From Piper betle (Eukaryota > Streptophyta > Magnoliopsida > Piperales > Piperaceae): a DNA stretch of 64,000 nt. Location of the stretch: contig JAURVB010001915.1 in the NCBI GenBank assembly GCA_033002965.1, positions 1 through 64,000 of the forward strand, given 5' to 3'. The position numbers and the translations under genes were made by a program. Positions within the stretch are counted from its first letter, which is position 1, and each line of letters begins with the position of its first letter. Positions 48,801 to 60,800 of the stretch are shown here, piece after piece. The notes beneath the pieces are model-generated. The model worked only from the letters and a program-made list of their open reading frames with translations, was not told where the DNA came from and ran no database searches.

Positions 48801-51800
48801 TTCAACAGCAAAATTGATGGCGATGAAGTGTGCAAGCTTGTATTTATAGGATACATTGAATCATGATTTAGTCCTAAACTAGGGGAAACATAATATAACT
48901 TCGACCTTATAGCGGAAATTTGAACTAATAAGACTAAAACATAAAGGCAAACTTAAAATAGACTAACACAACTCAAAATAAGAATAAACTCTAAAAGGAA
49001 ACAAAATAAGATTCCAATAGACAATGCATAGGAAAGTGTCCATCATCAGAATTTGTATGTTGTATTTGTCTAATGAGCACAACAAGCAAGTCTAATTCGA
49101 AAACCTCTTTTTGTTAATTACATCTCTTAAAACTGGTTTGATAGCAACAAAAATATCTTCAGGGGCCTCAAATATGTCAAGATTTGTGTGCGTCCCCCAT
49201 TATCACCCATGCCCAGCATGCCTCAGAAATCCTAAACTGCATGCACAAAATCATTGACCATTGTTTCTTTCATATTGACTTTTTGATGAACTGCTCAAGC
49301 ACTTTCCTTGTGTTATTTTATACCTTTACCTCTGAAATTGGTTTTATCTTTATACTTGTTTTCTCTTTGGGGATTTTAAATGGAATATTACCTTATTAAA
49401 AAGGAATTGGCTTATGAGTAATTTGTCAAAACGGTGTCAACATGGTATTTTGAGGTCTGTTTGAAATAATCAATGTCCCATGCAATTATTTGGGAAACAG
49501 TGGATTTTGCTGATGATGAGTGTTTTGTTACTAACATAGTGTGAACTTACAGCCATGTTAATTGCAGCCTAATAATTGCCCTAGTTTTATTTATTTATTT
49601 TCTTGGCTTAATTGTCAGGGGTATATTTGAAAATGTACAATGAGGTTATGCATTTTTAGTATTTAAGATAAACGATGACATGAAAGAAAAATTGGCCATA
49701 GAGTTTTAAGTAGTTCCGTTGTCTATTTTGTGGTGTATGGATTACTTTGGAGCATTATGTGATCTATGCTTTTTAAGATGATGTGGTTTTATGGCTATTC
49801 TTTCTTTCCTTGTTTCTTCTGTAATATCACTTTGTTGTGAGTAAACTATAAAGTAATTTCCATGCTTTATATAGAGAATTTCTTTTGTATTGGTTGTTCC
49901 TGTTTTAGGTTTTTGTCTTACCACTTTGGAGATTCATGCATGTTTATTTGCTTATATTCTAAACTTTACAGTTGCGGTTGGAATCTATTGAGCTAGTGAA
50001 TAAAATTTTAGAAGAAGCTCATAAACGCATTCAACCCACAGGAACAGGTATTGCATTCTTCTTTAAATTGATAATGACAGGTTGTATCGTTATAATGCCT
50101 ATGTGGATATTACCATGGTTTTTTGTTATTCACATTGAAAACATTGTTTTATTGCTGTATTTCAGGTGAGTTATTCGATGTTCTTAAAAATCGTCTAAAT
50201 GATAGCAATAAAAATGTGGTAATGGCAACCCTGGCTACTGTTGGTGGTATTGCATCTGCAATGGGTCCTGCTGTTGAAAAGCAAGCAAGGTTGACACCAG
50301 ATCTTTGTTATCCTAGATAAGCTTTACGTGTCTTTGCCATAGAAATCATGGGTGCAGCTTTTGAGTCTGTTTCTTCTTTCACAGGGAATTCTTTCATGCG
50401 TTTTAAAGTGCCTGGGTGACAACAAGAAACAAATGAGAGATTGCAGTATAAGCACTTTAGATTCATGGGTTGCAGCTGTTCAACTTGATAAAATGGTATT
50501 AAATGCATAGTCCAGTTTAGATTCTAAACATTATTATTCTTTTATTATTATTATTATTATTATTATTGTTATTGTTTTATTATTATTATTATTGTTGTTG
50601 TTGTTGTTATTGTTGTTGTTGCTATTATTAATGTTTGTAACGGTTTCTTGAATGTCAGATTCAACCATACATTGTCGCAGCTTTATTGGATTCTAAGCTT
50701 GGAACTGAAGGACGAAAAGACCTTTTGATTGGTTATCAAGGCATCTATCTCAGATTAGTGAATCAACAGATGTTTTTTACCTAGTGAAATCATCTGCCTC
50801 TGCTCTAATGGTATATACTGAATGATTTAGTTTGCATTTGTTTATTCTTATTGCATCATGACGTATAGTGATTTCGTTCAGGATAAATCCTTAGAGGTTC
50901 GAAGGCATCTGAAGCAACACTTGCTGAAATCTTTAGAATCCTTGGTCAAGAAAGCGTATGCCTCTTTAGGTTTTTTATTATTATTTTATTTTTATTATTT
51001 TATAGTCAAATTTATTTTTGCAAATTAATCTCTTTCAACCAGGTAATTAAAATTTTGAAGGAATTATGTGAACCTCCATTTGATCATGTTCGAGAAAGAA
51101 TAAGGCCATTATTGGCAGGCATAGGTTTGACAAGTGTTGTTCATTACCTTACTACAATTTTTTGTCCGGTTGTGTACTGAAGTTCATGTCTTATTCAGAG
51201 AGCTATGATCCCTCTAGAATGAACTCTACTGGTTTGACAACTAAAGTCGTCACAAAGTCTGGAAAACTAGGCCCTGATCGTGCATCAAAGCACGTTGGAA
51301 AAACTGTGTATGTAATTTGTATCTTAAGTCTTCAATTTTGGTTTTATGTGAATTTAATTTCTAATTTTTTATTGTTTTATTGTAGCAATGGTCAGGTACG
51401 ACTGACAAGGCCAGGTGGTGTAGGTGTGTCAATGGAAGATGTTGCTATCCAGTCACAACCATTATTCAATGTCAAGGATTCCAATAAGGTACCTAAAACA
51501 CTGATTGGTGATTTTCTTAGTACAAGTTTTGGATGATTTTTAACTTGTGATTGGTTAGGAGGACCGAGAGAGAATGGTAGTGAGAAGATGTAAATTTGAG
51601 GAGCCTCGACTTGAGCATGTTAATGATCTTGAGGTTAATTTTTTAATTTAGTACTCTGAGATCCTACTTTTGTGCTTATTTAATTCAGTTTAAATGATCC
51701 ACTTCGATTTAAGTTTCCACTCATTTTTGCAGAGTGACCTGGTCAAGTACTTCAGGGAAGATCTGCATAAACGATTACTAAGTAGTGATTTTAAAAAACA

Positions 51801-54800
51801 AGTTGAAGGGCTTGAACTACTTCAGAAGGTAAAGTTAGCACTTAAGCTCAAATTTAAAGTTTTCCTCAAGAGGGTTTTGAGGCTACTTCTTACGTTGTTG
51901 CAGTCTCTTCCATCTTATGTGCAAGAAGTAGTAGAACTTCTTGATATACTTTTGAGATGGTTTGTGTTACGATTCTGTGAGTCAAACACAACTTGCTTAT
52001 TGAAGGTGTGTGTTAACTTCTTGTATAATGTTTGGTTTTTCAGATCAAGGTATGCACTGGATAGATCGTTGTGATTAATCTTTTCTGTTTTATCAGGTAT
52101 TGGGCTTTCTTGGTAAGCTTTTTGAGATGTTGAGGATTGAAGGCTATGGCCTTACAGAATCAGAAGCAGCTTTGTTTCTTCCTTGTTGGGTTGAAAAGGT
52201 TGGTTCTTTTAAGTACTTATTTCTTGTGAAAATTTTGGTTTTATTGATTAACTATATGCTTGTATTTTCTGATTATGTGTTAATTTTTCTCTACGGCAGT
52301 CTGGACATAGTATTGAGAAGTGAGGAAAAACATGCATGAGCTCACTAAACAGATCATTTTAATATACTCTGCATCAAAGCTTTTCCGTTTATCATGGAGG
52401 GTGTAAGGTCAAAAATAATAGAACAAGGATAGTATGTGTTGAGCTGGTTGGCTATTTGGTTGATCACCATGTAAATGAGGTACAATCCAGCTTCTCTCTG
52501 TTCGATAATTAATTGATGAAAAAGTGATTTTTTTTTTCGTGGTAGATAAGTGGACAGCTTAAGTCATTGCAGCTTGTTGCTAGTCTAACATCAGAGCGTG
52601 ATGGTGAAATTAGGAATGCTGCATTGAATACATTGGTTACCGCTTACAAGGCCCTTGGTATGTATATTTATGTTACTTCAAATGTAATTGTTTGTTTCTT
52701 GTAAATATACTTGTTTTCTATGCTCTTTTGTCCAATCCCTAATGTCTGACTAATGAAATTGAAAAATATCTCATTTTAATTTTCTAAACCTTTATCCATA
52801 GCATTAGTTAAACATTTTATTTACTTTCCTGAATAAAGTTTATTTGGAAAAATTTTTATAACCTATATTATTCATGCTATTTTCAGCACTCAATATTTGG
52901 AATGTCCCAGTCCATGTCTTCCATATTTTTTATCGGTTTGACCTCACTAGTTTTGTTGTTGTCCAAAACTCCCTTCATGGGTTAATGTTGTACTTCTTTT
53001 AGGAAGTAGCACATGTTTTTGGTAGGTATTAAAGAGCTGCTTTTATTAGCTCATTCATTAATATGTTTATAAAGGAATTTCTAATATTAGGAAGACTATG
53101 GTCTTACACCATATTTGACTCGTCCATGTATTGTTGATTTATTAGGTTTTGCTTTGTTTCAGCGCAACACTTTGTGATGCATGACAAGAATTAGGATTTT
53201 GTATCAATTTGGCTAAGTATTTTTATAAGTTTGGCTTTCACTTAAGTTATGATTTTTTTAAATTAATATTTTTATTTTCTTACTTTCATAGGTTGAACTC
53301 GTTTATTTGGTTGTTTACGTATTTAGTAGATCTTTTGAGTCTATAAATTCTTTGCAATAAACCCAAATAAAGGAGGAGGGTTGGTGTAAGGATGGGCATC
53401 TGACCATGAAAAATTTTGCCATTTGTAATTGCATGGATCCTAATTTAAGGTCCATGCCTCCGATGCCCTTTGTAGGCAAAGTGATAGGAAAACACCAGCA
53501 GGACCACGGACTCCTAGCTGGCATTAAGCTATGGGAATGATTGGTTCCCCATTAACATCAAGCTTAGCACATCAAGTTCTTTTGCATGGATCCTAATTTA
53601 TGGTCCATTCTCCCGACACCCTTTGGGTAGGCAAAGTGATAGGAAAACACCAGCAGGACCACCGATTCCTAGCTGAGCACATCAAGCTATGGGAATGATT
53701 GGTTTCCCATTAACATCAAGCTTAGCACATCAAGATCTTCACTTTCTTCTTCTTTTCTTCTTCTTGCTCTTGCATAGGCTACATATTGAACCTTGCTAAT
53801 TTCATTTTTTGTCATCCTAAATGTTGCTCTATTTGTAATTTTTATTTTGTTTTTTGCATTGTTGGCTAGTTACATGTCCAAGTTATTCACTCCGGTTATG
53901 TGTTCAAGTGTTTAAGAGATTGATATCATTGTAGGAGAAGATGTGTGGAAGTATGTTGGAAAGTTGTCCGATGTTCAAAAGAGTATGCTAGATGATAGAT
54001 TTAAATGGAAGGTTTGTACAAAATTCTTTATTCTTCACAGTGAGTTGCTCTAGTGGATTCTATAAGATTCCCTCTTCTATGCAGGCACGAGAAATGGATA
54101 AGAAGAAGGAAGGGAAACCTGGAGATGCAAGGGTAGTTTTGAGGCGATCTGTTAGAGACAATGGGTGAGATTTTGTTATATATGCACTTTACGTTTAGCT
54201 TTTCAACATGTACTTGTATTTGTCATTTTTTGGTTTGGTCCAGTAGCCGGTGTTGTTGCTATTATTTATTTACAAGATGAATCTTGTGTTCTATTCCGTG
54301 GGAATAGTAATTCTCTTTTTTTTTTCAGCCTTGATGTGGCAGAGCAGAGTGGTGAAGTTCAGTTAAGATCTTTAGCAACTTCTGTCCTTGCTAGGTAGCA
54401 GCAGTCTTCCTTTCATTTTTCTTTAGGTTTGTTGATTTAATGAGTTCTTTTGTCAGGGAAAGCGGTGTACAGTTTGAACCAAATTTGGATAGACATCTTA
54501 TGCCTCGTTTGTCATCTGCTGGCAATGGACCAGACTGGAATGAAGCTCTGGAAATTATTTCTGCAGGATCCCCAGAGGAGGTTTTGTGCTCTCTGCTCTT
54601 TTTCTACTGAAGCTGCTAATATATCTTTGCCATACAATTTCATGATTTTTCATATTCAGAAGAAATTGTTATACATTTTACTCAATACCAAGCATGTTTA
54701 CATTATTTTCTGTCCTTTTCTTGTAAAAGTTACTCCTTTATTGCTAAGTGCTTAGATTTTATTGTTCTCGTGATGTTCTTTTTCCTTAGTAGGATTAGCC

Positions 54801-57800
54801 ACTTGGGTGGATTTTTTGTGAAGATGAACTGTACTTATTTTGATAAGTTTTGTTGTATACAGTCAGTTGAAGGCATGAAGGTTGTCTGCCATGAGCTGAC
54901 ACTGGCTGCCAATGATCCTGAATGCAGCATAGTTGATGAACTTGTCAAGGATGCTGATCGGTTGGTTGCATGCCTTGCTACAAAGGTGAATGAAAGTGTA
55001 TGATGAAATTCTTATTTGTTCCAATTCTCTGTTGGTGATTTTGTTTGAAACATGTTTGTCTCTTTCATTCTTGCTAGGTTGCAAAAACATTTGACTTCAG
55101 CCTTGCTGGAGCTTCATCCCGATCTTGTAAATATGTTCTGAATACTTTAATGCAGGTACATTTCTTTGTAGTGTGCAATCCATTAAGTACACCATTTTTT
55201 TATGGAAGAATCATTTTTCTTTTACTGTATTTTACTTTCTGCAGGCGTTTCAATTGAAGAAACTTGCACACACAGTCAAGGAAAGTACACTTGACATTCT
55301 TATCACAGAATTATTACTGTGGCTCTTAGACGAAAGGGTTCCTTTAATGGATGATGGCAGCCAACTGTTGAAGGCTTTAAACGTTCTAATGCTCAAAATC
55401 CTGGTTTGTTATTTCTAGGCCTTTTTCTTGAACCTTAAGATGGTATACTCTTTACTTTAAATTTTCTTGAGTAGTGTTGTGTGACAACCTTGATTGCTGG
55501 GAGTAATCGAGCCCAAGCTGATCCTCGTTGATGCTTTAGCTCTGATAGGTTTCGGCTTCATGTTGGGGAAAATTAAATACAAACTGATCAAATGAGGTCC
55601 AATTTGAGGTTACAAATCTAAATTTGTGGCTAGATGAGGGTTCCAAGCCTAATTAGTTCTCAATCGTGGCTGCAAATCAACATTTATGATCTGCTCTTGA
55701 AGGGGCTGGTACCTCTTAAAAAGACTAAATTACTAAGTCATTTCTTCGCTAATTGAAAAGGAGAGTACAGCCTCTTAAGTGGGCCTTATTTCTAAGACCA
55801 ATTACCCATCTAATTATTATATTATCCCACTACATAATAAAGACACAACTCACTGATAAATGAAGGCGCTGCTTAATGATAAAGGGAGTCTTACATTGCC
55901 TGCCTCTTTAGAACCTTGACCAATGTTTAATAGTCAAGGAAGTGCACAATAAGCTTTGGAGCACCCTCCCAAGGAGTATCCTTACACAGCAGACCCTGCC
56001 AATAGACCAAGAGCTTCTCCACTAGTCGACCTTCCCGCCAAATCCAGCGACAATCAAGAACAATTATGGAAATGAGGTCCGCTCTACAGTTTCGCCAAAG
56101 CAAGGAAGCGTTTCAGAAATCAGATTGCACATACCGACCTTTTTTCTTATTTGTAGACATGAAAAACTGGGGGTATGATTTCCCATCAAGAAGTTCGAGG
56201 TAGTTTGCCACCTCATCAATGCAATTAAGCACTTGATGAGGCATATAGAATTGAGCAGCCAATTTTTGGTTGGCCTGCCTATGTAAAGTTGATCGATGAT
56301 ACGACTGATCATGCTGTTTGCAGTTATAATGCACTTTCACATGTGGCCTCCTTTAGTTGTGATTTCAAGAGCAGCGAAGCCTCATCCTTATCCAACAACT
56401 ATTGGTGTTCTCCAATCATAGGTCGCCCAAAATATAACAAGGAATAGAAGTCAACAGACAATCATTGAAGTTGGGATGTTGGAGGAGATAGACCGAAAGT
56501 TCACGAGATTGATGGGGAGAATAAAACTGGATAGAATTAAAGGATAAATTGAATGGTAAGTAAAAGTAGGTTAAACCTACGGCTGCCAATTGAGCATTTG
56601 GCATTTAGCATTTTGTTCGGTTCAACTCGACTCGAAACTCGATATTAAAAAACTCGCACTCAAATTCAACTTGTGTAGCTCGAGTTTGAACCGAGTTCGA
56701 GTAAGGTAGTGTTCGTCTCAACTTGACTCGATATTAACTCGAGATCGACCTGAACTCAGCTCGTAACTTGGCTCGAGCTCGACTCGATCAAATTAACTAG
56801 CGTTGTCCACCTCCCTTACTATCTCTTCTACCCTCCCTAGGCGATTCATGCAACCCAGGTGTGTGTGTGTATTTTGGCTTGTCCTATTCATGTATTTTTA
56901 GCTGCTTTTGTAGTTGTAATTTATTGATTTTAGTTTGACAACATTGTGTAGATGTGTATTTGTTATTTATTCATTTTTTTGTGTGTATGGTCGTTAATTA
57001 ATTGAAATATTTGATATGTCTCATGTATATTAAATAAATAGAGTGCAATTTCTTGATTTTATATTGTTTGATTGCAACAAGATATTATAGTTTGTATGCA
57101 TAAAATTATTTGTTTTGTTTGTTGGTTTTCTCAAGTTTTTATCTAGTGTAGTTGTTGTGGTCAGTTATTAGAGGATTAATCTCTTTCGTTAGTTTATTTG
57201 AGCTGGGTTTTAAGCTCAATGAGCTCGAATATGTTTTAATTTTGAGTGAGCTTCAAGCTGATTCAAGCCGAGTTTGAGCATATGCCTAACTTGACTCGCT
57301 CACTCGATTAACAACCCGAGTGAAACCCAATGATGACTTGGGCAGTTAGAGGAGGAGATAGATGACACAATTCATAGAGAATTTCAGGAGATTAAGGAAT
57401 AAAATTTGGAATTCACCAAAGCTTAGTAATTTTAATTCATCAAAACCCTAACAAGAAATACCTAATGAAAATGACAAAAAGTACTAAAAAATCTTTTAAA
57501 TTATAAAATTGCATAAAACTTGCTAAAATCATTAAACTAATAAAATAGGAAATAACTTTATTTAAATAACCCTAATATCACTCAAATTTATCCTGCATCA
57601 ACCTTCCCTCTCCCTGGCGCTGTAGCATGTTAATCAAATTTTTTGATTGCTATACTTGACTTCTTGGGTTGAACATGATGAGCATGGAATGATAAATAGA
57701 AGCAAGGGAGAAATATATAGATAGGTTGGAGGGATTGTAGGTTAACTGTAAAACATTACCTGGGGATGACTAGATAAAAAAGGAGCTGGGAAGCGAGTGT

Positions 57801-60800
57801 GAACAAGAACACAGGAGGAATTGAGCTTGGATGGGAAAGGGTGGGGGTGAGAATCAAAAAATAAGAAGAGGAGAGAGTGGGGGAAGGACTAGAGGTTGAC
57901 ATCAAAACCATAACGAACATGATCTACTATGCTTGGGTGTGGCTGACTAATGACCATTGGGTGCAACATTTGGCTACCAGACTTGTTCAGTTGGGTTGAT
58001 ATGTGTTAGATCAGTACACGTCCAAAACTAGCAAGTGTGAGGATCTTCTCTAAAGCAATACCTCTCTAAGGGTTAGACTGTAACTAATCATGGAGAACTA
58101 CTTGTTTGTGGGAGGGCATTCTTTGGAAGCACTAGATCACAACCCGTATATGTAGTGAGAAGCATTGACTAATAAAGTTGTCCCTTGTAAGCAGTGCGCA
58201 TTGCCCCAATGGTTGACTGCACTGTCCAGTATTCAAGGACTATCTACCAAAATGTTCTTCAGTTTTGTTTGTGCAATGTGAAAACTTGACAGGGAAAAGA
58301 AATGAGATTGGCATTAAGTTTGCAGAAAAGGTGGAGATTCTTTGCAAAGGATGCTAGAAAAGTAAGGTTTACCTGTCACTATAAGCTCTTCTATCTGCCT
58401 TAAACAAAACCTTCTCTAGGCTGTTGGAAATGTGATTGGACTAAGGGTTATGTTGTTGACTTTAAAACTATTATTTAGTATTGTAATTATTTATAGTATT
58501 GATCCTTTGTCCCCAGAAATTGGACAATTGGAGGTGGCCTAGGCCTTATTTCTGGAAGGATATAAAAAATTGATATAGCCTATTTCTATTAATGAGAATA
58601 TTTTGATTGGTTGTAACTTTAATGAATATATTGGTTTGGGCAATAATGGTTATTAATATAAGCACGATAGACATGGTATTGGTTAGAGTAATCAAGGCCG
58701 AAAACAGCAATACTTGAGTTTATTTAGACAGTGAGATTGGAAGGGTGAATTATTACAAATTTATGGCAAAGATGATTGAAAGGGGACCTTGGAGCTTTGA
58801 TGGACAACCAGAAGAAATGTGGAAAGCTGTGACTATGTGTTAGAAATGTGAGGAGAGAAGTCCATGGGAGACTTACAACAAAGGAAATGTCTGTGAGTGA
58901 AGTTGAGCTCAAGGCTTATGAAGACTACTACAAGCTTAGCTTGAAAGATGACAATAGAGAAATTAAAGAATTTTCTATGCTAAAGCGTAAGAAAGGCAAT
59001 GATTGCTAACCTCAGCCATTTTTATCCCAAGATTCTATTGTTGCGCTATCACCAGCCATGAAAACCCATTCCACACTATATTAATAATTCCATTACCAAT
59101 GATTTTTGGCTCTTATGGAAGCACAGAGGACGTCTTACATTTTCCTAAATCAGAATATTTTAGCCCTCTCTAATACTAACAATGGTGCTGGCTAGTTCTT
59201 TCTCATAGGCCAGTTTTCCTTCAGGTGTATTTGAATTTTTTATGCCACCTTTCACCAAGGGTGCCCAGGGTAACCTCTTATTTGGCACAAATATTTAACT
59301 GTTTTGCATTTATTCTTGGTTAACAATATAAGTGGATTCTCAACATTGGACTGCTTGCAGAAAAGATGCAATGCTTGCTTGAGATGACAAACTATTTTGC
59401 TCATCGCCAATTTCATTAGGGATAGGCTTGCTTGAATATCATTAATATAGTAGCCTGCTTGTGAGTTCTTGTTATATACTCACCCATAAAGGTGATGGCA
59501 AGAAAATCCAGTTTGTTTCTGTACTGGTCTATGACTCAGGTAAATGGTAAAGATAAAAAGCAATTTTGTGCGGTGAAAATCCCAGTGTCTATAATACAAT
59601 CATGCCTAATTTCTTTATGTAGATCTTCTATATAGTTTATACATTGTTTATGTAGATATTTGTGCCTGCAGGATAATGCTGAGCGAACATCTTCCTTTGT
59701 TGTGCTTATCAATCTGTTGAGACCATTAGACCCCTCCAAGTGGCCATCACCTCTGTCAAATGATGGAGTTGCTGCTCGGAATCAGAAATTCTCTGACTTG
59801 GTTGTTAAATGCCTTATTAAACTCACGAAAGTACATCTTTTTCTCCCTTGTAATCATCATGTTGTGCATCTTTATATTTTAGTAAAAGCACATTTGTGTT
59901 TGTCAATTTTTTATCTATCATCTAAAATGTGCTTATAGATGTATATTGACAGGTTTTACAGAGTACAATATTTGATGTTGATCTTGATCAAATATTAAGA
60001 AGTATTCATATTTACCTGCAAGGACTAGGAATGGAAGAAATTAGGAGAAGGTATGATGGTGTAGTTTGCTTTTGGAATACTTAATAAATGATGTTCACTA
60101 TACGGTGACTACTTTATAGGTTGGTCGTTTTTATTTCATTTTTTAATGGTAGAGCTGGAGCTGATGACAAGCCATTGCGTATGGTGAAGACTGTTCTTCA
60201 TGAACTTGTGAAGCTTCGTGGAACAGCTATCAAGGGTCACCTTTCCATGGTACCCATTGATATGGAGCCCCAGCCAATTATTCTTGCCTACATAGATCTT
60301 AATCTCCAGGTATTGTTGTTATATTAGTTGTTGGCTGAATCAATGTCCATTGACTCAACTTCAACATAAAACACTGATTTTATAAAGATGATTAGACAGT
60401 TTGAACAGCCTAAATCATCCAATAGGCTTGGATTGGATCAAAGAAGTAATGAAGCCGATTGAGGAAGAGAACAGAAGGATTCATTAATCATGATTTGTTG
60501 ACTTCCTCTATTATCTTAGAAGTGCAGCTCGCCTTGGAAATCCTTAACTATAACATAAAGTAATTGATCATTGTCCTTTCTTTCAGGCTTGTCAATATAG
60601 CAGCTCTAGCACTATCTTGGAGTTCTTGTTCCTCCTTTATTTTTGATTTTGTTCTTATCATTGTATCTTGTCTTTCCTATAGGGAGTTTGAAATGAAAAT
60701 TTAGTTTACTAAAACAAAAATTGCGTATTCTCTCAACTGATCTGTCCTCTCCTTCGGAGGGGTTAGCTCTTATTATAAATTTGTTCAACTGGAAAAATTA

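Larger units (their letters stand above)
46258..49971 (+). other. Intron 25 (3.7 kb), host of a two-LTR element
   Basis: The donor is GTACCT and the acceptor TTACAG. About 2.6 kb of the intron is the LTR element at 46436-49048. The remaining right part (49049-49971) is AT-rich with no recognised feature. Confidence 0.8.
55404..59671 (+). other. Intron 46 (4.3 kb), several transposon remnants
   Basis: From left to right it holds a minus-strand gypsy fragment (55541-56480), a CTCGA-rich inverted-repeat element (about 56581-57322), about 1.4 kb with nothing recognised, and a LINE trace (about 58732-59009). The donor GTTTGT and acceptor CTGCAG are normal. Confidence 0.75.
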
